Assembly: GCA_022818135.1 (NCBI GenBank)
Contig: JAFMSR010000006.1
Coordinates: 39,404,615 to 39,468,614 of the forward strand
Reading direction: 5' to 3'
DNA from: Saxidomus purpurata
Taxonomy: Eukaryota; Mollusca; Bivalvia; Venerida; Veneridae
Length of the DNA stretch: 64,000 nt
Shown here: in pieces, positions 25,701 through 33,500 of the stretch
Position numbering within the stretch: position 1 is the stretch's first letter
How the letters are laid out: each line of letters begins with the position of its first letter
Translations under genes and position numbers: made by a program
The notes under the pieces: generated by a model
The model's input: only the letters and a program-made list of their open reading frames with translations
Database searches by the model: none
What the model was told of the DNA's origin: nothing

Positions 25701-26036
25701 TCATTAAGCATCAAATTAAAAAAAAAACAACAACTTTTAAACTGTATTTAGTATTATAGGTATATAACATTATTCTGTTTAAGAATTACTACTTTTATAA
25801 AATTATTTTGTAGAGACCTCCTAAAGATCTCTTTTAAACTGAATGTGTACCTCAGAGAGTTGAACATCAAACACTTGATCCTCAATCTCCAACTCGCCAC
25901 TACTTTCAGGCCTTCCCAATTCACTCCCCTCCCTTTTGAGTAAAGTGGGTGTGTCTATACTCATGGGAGTGGTTGTTGTACCACCTAATTCCATCCCTCG
26001 CCCACTGATGGGTGTATCAGCTCCCTCGTCTGACAT
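1504..26036 (-). CDS. TTC16: Tetratricopeptide repeat protein 16 (14 coding exons)
   Basis: Coding exons in transcript order are 26036-25851, 25539-25501, 23143-23051, 22390-22259, 18573-18401, 17753-17418, 13418-13289, 6914-6700, 6229-5982, 5253-5102, 4434-4342, 3758-3538, 2398-2224 and 1713-1504. All have AG/GT borders. Phases match at every junction and give 2403 nt (800 aa plus TAA). Residues 1-200 are acidic and Ser/Thr-rich, residues ~205-640 are TPR helical repeats, and the tail is basic and Pro/Gly-rich. Landmarks shared with vertebrate TTC16 are RAEAYLRLCDF, NADLYVMRARL, QRQLLLTYNDF and KGLYVNRGDCFF. TPRs form superhelical protein-binding scaffolds. TTC16 is poorly characterised, and a ciliary or testis role is inference. 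A 5' UTR exon probably lies upstream because an acceptor precedes the ATG. AATAAA on this strand lies at 1490-1495 and again at 1427-1432. The Mab-21-like gene sits antisense in intron 7. Confidence 0.93.
1790..1865. repeat. 20-bp tandem repeat
   Basis: About four copies of aaaaacacttatattactgg in the last TTC16 intron. Confidence 0.8.
2224..2398 (-). CDS. TTC16: TTC16 coding exon 13
   Basis: Acidic, Ser-rich linker, then PMWKPGTISDFKIMMNEQEF. The first base completes a Ser codon from exon 12 and the donor is GAT|GTAAGT. Confidence 0.85.
2470..2900. repeat. ~55-bp AT-rich tandem array
   Basis: About eight copies built on cattcactgaatttacagc followed by ttttagcaaatta. Length varies by indels. 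It lies in the intron between TTC16 exons 12 and 13. Confidence 0.85.
3538..3758 (-). CDS. TTC16: TTC16 coding exon 12
   Basis: Ends the TPR domain (NMTGARGDLLMGLLLDPNNE) and carries the conserved FPGKSVGDVLSS segment, corresponding to FPGMSVEEVLST in vertebrate TTC16. An acidic linker follows. Confidence 0.93.
3770..3945. repeat. Dispersed repeat ending in 'gctgcttaagacaggttt'
   Basis: Starts like acagttgaacctg and ends in gctgcttaagacaggttt. Related copies lie at 7185-7336 and 43335-43525. Confidence 0.55.
4342..4434 (-). CDS. TTC16: TTC16 coding exon 11
   Basis: Thirty-one codons, symmetric phase 0 (EAESRFTEALEYHPKVGQYY...). It is one TPR helix pair that aligns with the family segment around QYYLYRAKSRQ. 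Confidence 0.9.
4501..4618. repeat. Dispersed ~115-bp repeat, copy 1
   Basis: Shares gatgaatcctca, aatgaggaatgac, atatcaactctataaa and gcaacatttcatc in order with 8676-8793. Confidence 0.7.
5102..5253 (-). CDS. TTC16: TTC16 coding exon 10
   Basis: TPR exon containing CFFRQEEYNFAMQDYEQALE and a second helix pair ending AAYQEKRFA. The acceptor is ttttcag and the donor GTAAGC. Confidence 0.94.
5982..6229 (-). CDS. TTC16: TTC16 coding exon 9
   Basis: Encodes the most conserved part of the protein: RGALHRKLGDYNAAIDDFLL, then QRQLLLTYNDFSVECF and KGLYVNRG. There are two TPR units. The donor GTATGT leaves one base of the Asp codon completed by the next exon. Confidence 0.95.
6700..6914 (-). CDS. 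TTC16: TTC16 coding exon 8
   Basis: About 72 residues starting TTLCYYDVKDALGLQEDHPE and continuing through a TPR (RQAMQLNLMGKHREALQKIS). It follows an intron of about 6.4 kb that contains the nested Mab-21-like gene. Confidence 0.92.
7185..7336. repeat. Dispersed repeat ending in 'gctgcttaagacaagtttgactgta'
   Basis: Begins acagtagaaccagttgtg and ends with gctgcttaagacaagttt. It is the same family as 3770-3945. Confidence 0.6.
8637..9787 (-). mobile_element. Non-autonomous element with terminal hairpins and internal tandem array
   Basis: Read on the minus strand, it starts ttagctcgacttttcgaaga and ends with a hairpin (gtcctactgac) plus agctcttgtt. The interior holds about four degenerate ~200-bp units around aagggccataattctgtcaa. 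The 3' terminus occurs twice (8637-8680 and 8796-8838) around a copy of the 115-bp repeat. Confidence 0.75.
8676..8793. repeat. Dispersed ~115-bp repeat, copy 2
   Basis: Related to 4501-4618. It lies between two copies of the element terminus aacaagagctgtcagtagga, as after an insertion with duplication. Confidence 0.65.
10740..11846 (+). CDS. N-terminal Mab-21 nucleotidyltransferase half of the nested gene
   Basis: As read, this 368-residue product would hold the complete NTase core and most of the C-terminal Mab-21 lobe but no TPR tail. The frame stays open upstream to an ATG at 10689. A further in-frame ATG lies at 10770, just before the first helix (MSEKLSEVLDDIG). Confidence 0.75.
   Translation: MFCVPGYHHYMSEKLSEVLDDIGVNHRMVLKRRRAKLLYETIGTVKERSTEGNLDTIYQFGSQSEGSTTVGLHSDNDLLYCSDRNNVIQDWMEWIPGKSNMMMIQDEKTPPGYCLLQKLRPDVPLPDILEYENFCVSDTHGRIIFKNTVIDSLLFEGEQRQGPSISIPFQQGMVAQDMVIAYPFTSWPRSAKAWLNEHEPRNWPTAKMKRFVKSSKCFVVPVGSKVSENHEFEWRISTSLAERCLMFNLNITQIRCYVLLKMLMKTYINCDDESNISSYVCKTILFHCIQRTQTNIWKECNILNRLTYCLYVLQKCIIAGNCPHFFIRGNNLIAGKFSTGARKLLGRKLSNLVKNSLTPLLGIQIDNL
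10740..12869 (+). CDS. Mab-21/cGAS-like receptor with C-terminal TPR helices, interrupted by one in-frame TGA
   Basis: Intronless reading frame nested antisense in TTC16 intron 7. From ATG 10740 it runs 368 codons, meets TGA at 11844-11846, then stays open in the same frame to TAG at 12869 (708 sense codons). The 5' part has the nucleotidyltransferase signature of the Mab-21/cGAS-like superfamily: GSQSEG at residues 61-66, then SDND with D75 and D77 as candidate metal ligands. A Mab-21-type C-lobe follows (FEWRISTSLAERCLMFNLN). The 3' part ends with a TPR (LLGQCLEQENRYEEALHCYT). Bivalves encode many such cGLR-like proteins, some of which make cyclic dinucleotides in innate sensing; this one's activity is unproven. 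The start is placed just after a possible acceptor ending at 10731, suggesting a 5' UTR intron. AATAAA lies at 12981. It may be a recent pseudogene, a two-product locus or a sequence error. Confidence 0.82.
11859..12869 (+). CDS. C-terminal helical/TPR half of the nested Mab-21-like gene
   Basis: A 336-codon continuation in the same frame as the NTase half, four codons after the TGA. It is helical throughout. About residues 255-336 look like TPR: ALNNLKEVNAREKNLGHPET then a YEEALHCYTKSLQL unit. Retained coding character argues that the stop is recent or erroneous. Confidence 0.7.
   Translation: MKLSIINVHEVQHNIIQASRSENNLLIAGTLLHNTALLSDSLLKKGLVETANDSLDEILQFLFKTVSGLDKHYRDGNMFEKAACMLLTPLYCTFLGSLTASYNIQHNNAVSPEALAWISVGLYSDVASSRLKLATIFYSTRDMERTAAILADVEHRYYTEAVETVCSCYNYPAPTMKRNFCIVSNHYNEEAVRHVNAFCVRFLRHEINLVPFELQYEMFRSTEEDLGQRCEGNNWMDWAVIDSLPYLCFLQYKTYGYLRRFDDQQQALNNLKEVNAREKNLGHPETVLNLLGQCLEQENRYEEALHCYTKSLQLRARNNAAKVHICVLLSKLIRSR
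12981..12986 (+). terminator. Polyadenylation signal AATAAA after the Mab-21-like gene
   Basis: Canonical AATAAA about 110 bp after the TAG at 12869, in an AT-rich tail. Confidence 0.5.
13289..13418 (-). CDS. TTC16: TTC16 coding exon 7
   Basis: Encodes ITCLAALQRHGECLALVNKR followed by NADLYVMRARLHEMFRN. This is a TPR pair that matches the family position between block 1 and the CYYD segment. The GTACGT donor ends in phase 0. Confidence 0.92.
14072..15597. mobile_element. hAT-like non-autonomous DNA transposon (~1.5 kb)
   Basis: Starts CAGGGCTTCC and ends GGAAGCCCTG, a 10-bp perfect terminal inverted repeat extending imperfectly with TTAAG/CTTAG. It is flanked by the direct repeat TATGTT (14066-14071 and 15598-15603). 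The interior is richer in CpG than its surroundings. It has an ATG-type microsatellite near 15437-15478 and no recognisable transposase. CAGGG termini suggest hAT, although that superfamily normally makes 8-bp target duplications. It lies in TTC16 intron 6 (between exons 6 and 7). Confidence 0.7.
16077..17163 (+). mobile_element. Non-autonomous hairpin-ended element with ~170-bp internal tandem array
   Basis: The 5' end has a near-perfect hairpin (agctcacctggcac...gtgccagagtgagct). The 3' end has hairpin gggccatcatggccc followed by tcttgttt. Between them are about four or five units of ~165-195 bp, each with aggaaaaactttaaaaatct and ccacaaggcctagag. The layout matches Helentron-associated 'pearl'-type elements known in bivalves. 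Confidence 0.75.
17418..17753 (-). CDS. TTC16: TTC16 coding exon 6, TPR block 1
   Basis: The longest TPR exon, about residues 208-320. It has about three TPR helix pairs, including FEKAMQMKESGNYQGVILHI, ERAEAYLRLCDFQSAILNYK and LFDQRLYPEALEAFSRAAEM. The W/L-G/A-Y/F-A-P spacing of TPRs is evident, and it aligns collinearly with vertebrate TTC16. Confidence 0.93.
18035..18240. mobile_element. Palindromic MITE copy
   Basis: Contains gaccatgatcagac and the reverse arm ctgatcatgatctgcactgg. Diverged arm sequences lie on either side. Confidence 0.65.
18401..18573 (-). CDS. TTC16: TTC16 coding exon 5
   Basis: Encodes a charged linker (KTAASNEGGLF...MEETTVKH) leading into the first TPR. It starts in phase 0 and ends with two bases of a split codon at a GTGAGT donor. 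Confidence 0.88.
22259..22390 (-). CDS. TTC16: TTC16 coding exon 4
   Basis: Forty-four codons, phase 0 at both ends, acidic and Ser-rich (SDKAIKDSPDELDSRASQMA). The acceptor is attacag and the donor is CAG|GTAAAA. Confidence 0.85.
22695..23030. mobile_element. Palindromic MITE copy plus adjacent partial copy
   Basis: Units include aaaatggactcgtccatctt, gacagtaccatt, aaaggggtgc and a core of two opposing gatca arms around tgctgcag. It lies just downstream (minus sense) of TTC16 exon 3. Confidence 0.7.
23051..23143 (-). CDS. TTC16: TTC16 coding exon 3
   Basis: Thirty-one codons in phase 0 with no stop (ITEDPNQVNIHQFYPELEH...). The acceptor is ttcctag and the donor is CAG|GTAGAT. A second frame is also open but does not match the flanking phases. 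Confidence 0.8.
25501..25539 (-). CDS. TTC16: TTC16 coding exon 2 (39-bp microexon)
   Basis: Thirteen codons (VAERKSNVSSESR), phase 0 at both ends, with acceptor tatacag and donor GTAAGA. Being symmetric, it could be skipped without shifting the frame. It is the least certain exon of the model because of its size. Confidence 0.7.
25851..26036 (-). CDS. TTC16: TTC16 coding exon 1
   Basis: Encodes residues 1-62, starting MSDEGADTPISG. It is disordered and rich in Thr, Gly and Glu. The ATG is the first in frame after a likely 3' splice site near 26090. It ends in phase 0 at a GAG|GTACAC donor. Confidence 0.88.
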
Positions 26037-26410
26037 TGTCCTTTATTCTTTTGCAAATATCAAGCCATCTCAGTGGTGTTTTTATTACCTGTAGTGAAAT
26101 AAAAAATTAACATATAACAATAGATAAAACAGAATATATTATAACATATTTCTTGAACATGATATAGACTGACTGATTTCTGTGAAAATCTATGATTTGT
26201 AAACAGTGTGCAGTTTGTTACAGAGGATAGGGATCTAGTACTGTTTCTTACTAGAAAGATGTTTAACGTTAACAATGACCAAAATACAGTTGAAACAAGC
26301 ATCAAACTCATACAACAACAGCTGTGTACAAATGCAGTCCAGTAGGTCTATAGGCAGTATTATTTATAAGACTAAGCTGTGGGCACATAAATCGCTCTTA
26401 AGACTCATGT

Positions 26411-26535
26411 AGTGATCCTAGGGTTCTGAATATCCAAAAGCCCGGTTAGCTCAGTGGTTAGAGCATCTGACTTACAAGAAGAAGGCGGTGGATTTGAATC
26501 ATACACTGGGTAAATGTTTTCTAATTAAACTTCTT
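26411..26535 (+). mobile_element. tRNA-derived SINE-like unit, copy 1
   Basis: At about 26441 gcccggttagctcagtggtt has a tRNA A-box and tRNA-Lys-like start. A degenerate B-box (ggatttgaatc) and a 3' acceptor arm actgggt follow. The anticodon arm does not fold cleanly, so it is not called a tRNA gene. Confidence 0.65.
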
Positions 26536-26756
26536 CATTGGCAACAAGGTTAAAACGGACAGTTGTGGGTTTATAAGGCTAGTGGACAGTTCTTAGTGAA
26601 TCTGGGGTTGAGCATGCAGTAATTGCAGGGGTTATCATGCCCCGCTCAACAGCTATACAGTTCCACTGTATAAAGGTTCCACTGGCTAGTGGCGATTTTT
26701 AGTGAATCAGTTCCACTGTATGGTAAAAACCTTCAAAAAATAAAGTGGAAAAGAGT

Positions 26757-26870
26757 GTAGTGATCCTAGGCTTCTGAATATCCAGACGCCCAGTTAGCTC
26801 AGTGGTTAGAGAATCTGACTTGCAGGGTTCGAATCCTACACTGGGTAAATGTTTTCTAATTAAAGTTACT
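26757..26870 (+). mobile_element. tRNA-derived SINE-like unit, copy 2
   Basis: Repeats copy 1 including upstream gtagtgatcctagg and downstream taaatgttttctaattaaa. The B-box ggttcgaatcc is intact, but about 12 bp of the anticodon/variable region is missing. Confidence 0.65.
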
Positions 26871-26871
26871 T

Positions 26872-27459
26872 CACTCATTCTAGATGGAAATATCCTAGAA
26901 AGAAAGAGGCAATGTTGAAAGACCTGTGTCTTGCAAAGGACACAACCCCTGTAGCGCTGGTAGTGGTCAAAACTTGGACCCTCTGATCCTTAGTGCTAAA
27001 ACTGCACCATTCACATTCAAACTGACAATTTTTGGCTAAAAACGATGTAAAAATCTCATGTTCAGACATTCTGATGTGTTTTTTACTGTTTAGATATACT
27101 GATTTTTAAATATCTAACTAGTCCCTGACCACCTTATAATAAAATATGCAATGTCATACCCAAAACACATGAAAGATTATTTTGTAGTATATTTCACATC
27201 CACTTGTCCGCCATGTTGTTTACGATAACCATTAGAAACGCGCATGCGTCAATTTGCTTCATTTACCAAAGTTAAAGTACTAGTCATTGGCTCAATTTTG
27301 GAATTTCCAAATCTCACTAATTCTATGGTCCAATCATCTGAGTTAATACATCCTGACATACGTATCGAATGTAAACTATCATGGCAGACAAACCACATTT
27401 TTTTGACAAATTTCCATTATTTTAATGACTTATTTCTTCAACTGAATTACTTCACCATA
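26872..27459. other. Divergent intergenic interval and 5' UTR of the RPxSA gene
   Basis: No coding feature. It holds the YY1/NRF1-like motifs. An unlocated 5' UTR exon of TTC16 may also lie here. The exact transcription starts cannot be read from sequence. Confidence 0.45.
27208..27250. promoter_or_regulatory. Candidate bidirectional promoter motifs (YY1-like, NRF1-like)
   Basis: CCGCCATGTT at 27208-27217 reads AACATGGCGG on the minus strand and matches the YY1 consensus. CGCGCATGCG at 27239-27248 matches the NRF1 palindrome. Both are typical of TATA-less CpG promoters. They lie about 210-250 bp before the RPxSA ATG, in the interval shared with divergent TTC16. The function is inferred. Confidence 0.5.
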
Positions 27460-27537
27460 ATGGATTTTAACTACAGTAATTTCATGGATGATGAACTGTT
27501 GGATGAGACTGATCAAATAAAAAATATCGCACGAAAG
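27460..27537 (+). CDS. RPxSA gene coding exon 1
   Basis: Encodes MDFNYSNFMDDELLDETDQI plus six residues. It is an acidic start that ends in phase 0 at AAG|GTATCA. The ATG is in frame with all downstream exons. Confidence 0.8.
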
Positions 27538-30500
27538 GTATCATAAATTAGATATTCAGTCTGAATTTCAGGTTGTTTTTATTTTATGACGGGCAATCAT
27601 ACTGCCTAACGTCGAAAATATCATAGCGTATTTTGTTCATTGGTTTTTTTTATTTACAGCATAAAAATTTAGTTTAGCAATGTTGTCAAACAATCTAAAA
27701 CCCTTCAAAATGATCTTAACACACTAGAAAAGTGGGAGTTGGACTGGGATATGGAATTCAATCCCACCAAGTGTCAAGTTATCCACGTCACAAGAAGGAA
27801 ACATCCTGTACCATCACAGTACTTTCTTCACAATACACTACTAAAATCTGTTACCTCAGCTAAATATCTTGGCGTGGATATATCTAACGATCTCTTGTGG
27901 GACGCCCACATAAATAGGACAACCAAAAAGGCAAATCAAACCCATCGGATTTCTTCGTAGAAACATAAAGGTCAAATCAACAGCCCTTAAGTCCATGGCC
28001 TACCAGACCCTAGTAAGACCCCAACTGGAATACAGCTCCGAAGTCTGGTCACCATACACCCAAATCCAGATAGACCAAATAGAAGCGGTCCAAAGGAGGG
28101 CAGCACGCTGGGCTATGTCTGACTTTGGCAGGAGTTCAAGTGTCACAGATATGTTACACAGTCTAAAATGGCGCAGGTTAGATCTCCGGCGCACTGACTC
28201 TCAACTGTCACTTATGTATAAAATTTCTAATGACCCTGGTTGCAATCCCCATCCAAGGAAATCTCATCCCTCTAACTAGGAAATCCCGCCATTATCATCC
28301 CTTGTCCTACAGGTTAATCACCGCAACCACTGACTACAATAAGTACTCCTTCCCTAGGACCATAGTCCTATGGAATAGTCTCCCACCTGATATTCCCTCC
28401 CTTCCTACCCTTGATCAGTTTCACTTGCTGCTGTAAGCTGCATTGATCATGCCCTACCATAACCTGCCTCCACCCCTGTTTTTATCTTTTAATCATTTAC
28501 ATAATTATTCCCCCTATTCATATTATCCCTATACATAACTATTCTCCTATTTTGACCTGTTTCCTTTTTTAATTCTATTATTTTTATTTCTACTAACAGT
28601 CTTTGTGGCTTGACGCGCACAAAATTGTCTATGTCCCTGTAAAGGGTTCGACAGTACAGGAAGATAGATAGATAGATGTTCATATGGTTTTAAAAAATCG
28701 CTCAAAGTCTTGTGATTTAAAAACTTTTGTTAAAGAAACAATGTTCAATATAAAAATCATCCCACCCATTAACAAGCAGATAGGGCCATATTATTATGGG
28801 CCTAGCACTACTATCTCTTTTCTACCCCCCCACACATCACTGCACATTGCCATAATATTCAGTCAATGAAAGAATAAGAAAAAGCATGATCCATTATGCT
28901 TGTCAGTTGCAGTAAATGGCTTTATTTGTTTCGGAACTTGCTTCAGCATCTTGATTTTTTACTGGTTGTGATGAAACGTTTTGCACAGTGTGTAATTCCT
29001 GTAATTCCTGGTCATTAGTTATGTACCCATCTTGGCATATTTCCAGTTTGATTGATTTTGTATTTTATATGATTTTTCCTTTCAGACATGGCTGAGTACA
29101 GCTTCTACTTCATTGGCAAACCTAGAAAAGGTCCAGACTAATGTCTACAATGTAGGTCTCGTAGACCCAAGAGATCTAAAGGCCACTAACCTGGGAACCA
29201 GACGAAAGGGACAACTAGGTTCTCAGGCAGTGAATACAGAACTGGGAACTGACAGGAGCAGTGTACAGTCAGGATCTCTGAAAGCATGGTAATTATAGAA
29301 GTTAAACACCAGTTGTTTAATAAGCTTGATTTCAACATATATGCTTCCTACTTTCTTTATCACCCATTATTCTGATTTAAGCTCACTTGATCTATCTAGG
29401 CTCTTGATTACCACAGTATATGTCAGATGAAAGGATCAGCTTGTGAACACGATAGTGACCACATTTGATTGTAAAGTTATCAAACTGACAAAATATTTTT
29501 ATCACATGCAGATCTGTATTATCTATTTTAATGTATAGAACAACACAGAAGAGTAATGTAACCACACAATCAAAGCAGGTTTAGTTTGACACTTTTATTT
29601 TAAGACCAATGTTTCGGCTTTTACAAAGCCTATTTTACAAAATCTATTTTGATGTATGCATTATGCAGCTCTGATCAATTGTGCCACAAATATTCTCTGC
29701 TGACTGATTTACTTACTATTAGTTACCATGGTTACTGTACATTTTAGAGAAATTACTGCGGACACATCATGGAAAAATTAAGGAACAGAGAATTTGAGGC
29801 AGACAAGTATATATATAACTAGTTACTGGAATAAATTGCCACAAAATAGTACTTGCTCTGATTCCCTTAGACATTATACTTGTGAAATCAGATTACTGTG
29901 AAAACTCTACCTATTACTAGACAGAGAGGTGGTTATATGAATTTCATTAATATAGCAATATTTATGCATATTTTAAGGGGCAGTAGCACATCCATCCCAG
30001 ATTCCATTCAGCAGCATGGCGGCAACACTCTTCCAAAACCAACCAGACCAGCCAGTGCAAAGGTCAACAATAATAGAATACGTCCTCCCAGTGGCAGGAA
30101 GCCCCGTCCTCAAAGTGCGAAAGAACCTCTGCCAAATGGCATTGTGTCAGAACAAGCATTTGGTGGTAAGTTACTTTTACATTGAAGATGATTGCAATAA
30201 TTATGGATGGCGAAAAATGGCAACATTTTTACACATGTAGGTGTAGAAGCATACATGATACAATAAGTTGTACATAATTGCGTTTTTATAAGATGTTTTA
30301 TTATGTCTCCCCATCACGTAGTGGGGAGGGGAGACATTTTGATATGTTGTCCTGTCTGTCTGGATGGATGTCACAAAGTTTGTCTGAGCCTCTCCTCATA
30401 TTCTGCTGGGTAGACTTCAACCAAACTTCACATAACTGATCAGTCCCAAGCCTAGTTGTGCATATTTTTATGCATTTTCTGACTCTGACATACCACATGT

Positions 30501-33500
30501 ACATTGTACACTTTTGCAAACACTTTAGTATAATACCTTAGATGATATTGTGAAGTGCCATGTGGCGGTACGGGGATGGGGAATGGGGGACAGGGCTGGA
30601 AGAGAGACATCATAATTATACTATAATTATAGCATGAAATAATAAAACTTCAAAGCATGTAAGAGGAAAATTAATGCCTTTTGAATGCATATATATATGC
30701 TGAAAGTAATAAAACTGAAATACTCTTTTAATTTTAAAAAGAATTGTGATGAAATTTATTAATACCTCAGATGATGAATACTTGCTTACTTGACAGAGCA
30801 GACCAAAACATTTAAAAATGATTTTCTTATTAAGCTACATTAGCTGCATGTATATTACGTTCTTTCCTTTTATGTTTTTCTTTCTTTCTTCACTTTTATT
30901 TTTGGTCAAGCAAATGGAAATAAAGAGTATATAAAATTAGGTGCAATTTTGAATAACATACATTGAGAGAAGTGTGCCAGTTAAACCCTCAATTACAGTA
31001 ACTATTGTTATACAAGTTTTGGGGTCAGGATAAGGAATTTATTACAGAGATGTAATGTATTAGCACTTTTTGCACAAAAGAGACACTTTTTGATACTGCC
31101 TCTGTGGTTGAGTCAGGCTAGAGTCGCTGACTTGAGATCACTGTAACCTCTCATAGATTGAGGGTCATGGGTTTGCATCCTACTACTGACCATGTTCTCT
31201 TTATGGGAGAAAGTTGGCAGTTTCTTATGGAGTATCAGAGTTCAGTATTGGTTCTACCCAGGAACGATTGTTAGGTGAACTGTCCAACTGTTAAAATGAC
31301 TAAGGTTGGAACAGGAACAACAATGAAATTTTTCGATACAATCATGTTTATCTGAAAAATGAATTGTTTTATTATTCAGTGTATACTTATGTAGCCCTCT
31401 TTTAAGGCCCCATTAGCAATTTGGATGTAGAGTAACTTGTAGCTATTATATTACCAAGAAATATATTTTGCCAATCGACAGTAACTTATGTAACATGTAT
31501 TTATGTGAAAAGCATTCCTAGTGTTGCTTTTAAATTGAAAGAACACTGTGCATAAGCAAATTTTGTAAATGCATGCTTTAAATATAGCACAGTATATTTT
31601 TCAATGATGTTAAAGCTACTCGCTCTCAGTTGCCATTGAAAAAAAATAAAAAATTTTCAAAAATGATATACTAATACATAAATATAAAACAAAAGACTAA
31701 AATCAACAATAGAAGTAAAAATCTTGGTAGGAATTTGCAAAAATTGATTGAAAATGCTGGTTTAACGGCACCACTACACTTAATGCTAATACTGGAATTT
31801 CAAAAGCGTTTGCAATGCTTTATTATTTGGTAGCGTGTTATTTCAATTCTACAGATACACTTTACAGGAATTTGTACTGAAACCTTTTTATATGACCATA
31901 TGTTCTAAAATATGTTATTTTCATACAGTTTGAAGAACTTTATTTTTTTTAACAAAATCTGAGAGCGACCAGCTTTAAATTGCAAAAGATAAGAAATGCC
32001 AAGAGTGCTTTTTGCAAAAATTGAGCAACAAAAATATGTTCTTATTCTATACATCTACATTGTTTTACAATACTAAATCGAATAAAGTTCTATCATTTTT
32101 CTATTCATTTTTTGTTTGTTCTATATATGAGCATCTAGAGGGCTAATTGGACTTTAATATTTCGATGGAATTATCTTCTACATGTAAGTGGTATGCACCT
32201 TAAAGTTTATTTATCGTTACCACCCTTACTGGCTATTGTTTTTGTCAGGAATTTGTTATTTCAATGTTCTAATCTGTTATTACAAGTTCACTAGATACTC
32301 CCATGTTTTTTAAAACTGTACTGTAATAGATTGGTTAATTAAACAACAACTTTTTTTTTTCTTTGTACTTATTGATCATGTAAAATGGTCAATCTTCATA
32401 GATTTTTAGCTCAACTATTCGGAGAATATGGAGAGCTATAATTACAGTCACTTGTGCGTCGGCGTTGCAGCTTTGGTTCAAGTTTTGCCTGCTAAGTACT
32501 ATCATGCACATATCTCATTAACCACTTATGATATTGACTTGAAACTTTGTTAATGTCTCTAGGGGTGTCACACAGTCAAGTCAGATAAATCTTGTATGAA
32601 TTAAGTACAAATTATGGCCCTTGTTTGACTTTGAAAATTTGGTTAAAGTTTTGCCTGCTAGGTACTAAATTTGATTAAAGTTTTACCTGCTAGGTACTAT
32701 CATGCACATATCTCAGTAACCACTTATGATATTGACTTGAAACTTTGTAAATGTCTTGAAGAGTGTCACACAGTCAAGTCAGATTACTCTTGTATAAATT
32801 TAGTACAAATTATGGCCCTTGTTTGACTTTGAAAATTTGGTTAAAGTTTTGCCTGCTAGGTACTATCATGCACATATCTCAGTAACCACTTATGATATTG
32901 ACTTGAAACTTTGTAAATGTCTTCAGGGGTGTCACACAGTCAAGTCAGATAACTCTTGTTTAAATTTCGTGCAAATTATGGCCCTTGTTTGACTTTGAAA
33001 ATTTGGTTAAAGTTTTGCATGCAAGGTACTACCATGCACATATCTCAGTAACTACTTATGGTAGTTATATCAAACTTAGCAATAGTGTTCAGGGGTACAT
33101 TTTGTATCAAACAATTAATTTACCAAAAATTAAATATATAGTGATAGATTTTGACGTTTTTTATAATTAGCTTTCCTAGTTTATACTTAATAGTTAGCAG
33201 AATTTGTTTTGCTATTATACTGATAAAAGTTTTGTTTTATTAGCAAGCACCCACAATAGTCAAGTTTGCGGTCTTATGGACAGCTCTTGTTGGATAAGTT
33301 ATTGCCCTTGTGAAATTTTGTGGATAAATTATTGCCCTTGTGAAATTTTGTGGAGCTGATTCTTATTTACAAATGATTGTGATCAATCCAGATAAAAAAC
33401 AACATAGTTAATGGGTACCTCAGTAACTAAATTAAACATATCTTTCTGTGCAAATATAAATATCTGGTTTGATTTAGTTTTAAGTCCGTAAATGTTTGCC

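Noticed and set aside
26441..26510. A functional tRNA-Lys gene
   Set aside because: The anticodon arm does not pair properly and the region is part of a larger duplicated repeat. A tRNA-derived SINE or pseudogene fits better.
27739..28436. Host gene encoding a reverse-transcriptase-like protein
   Set aside because: Frameshifts, 5' truncation and a (GATA)n tail identify a dead LINE copy rather than a gene.
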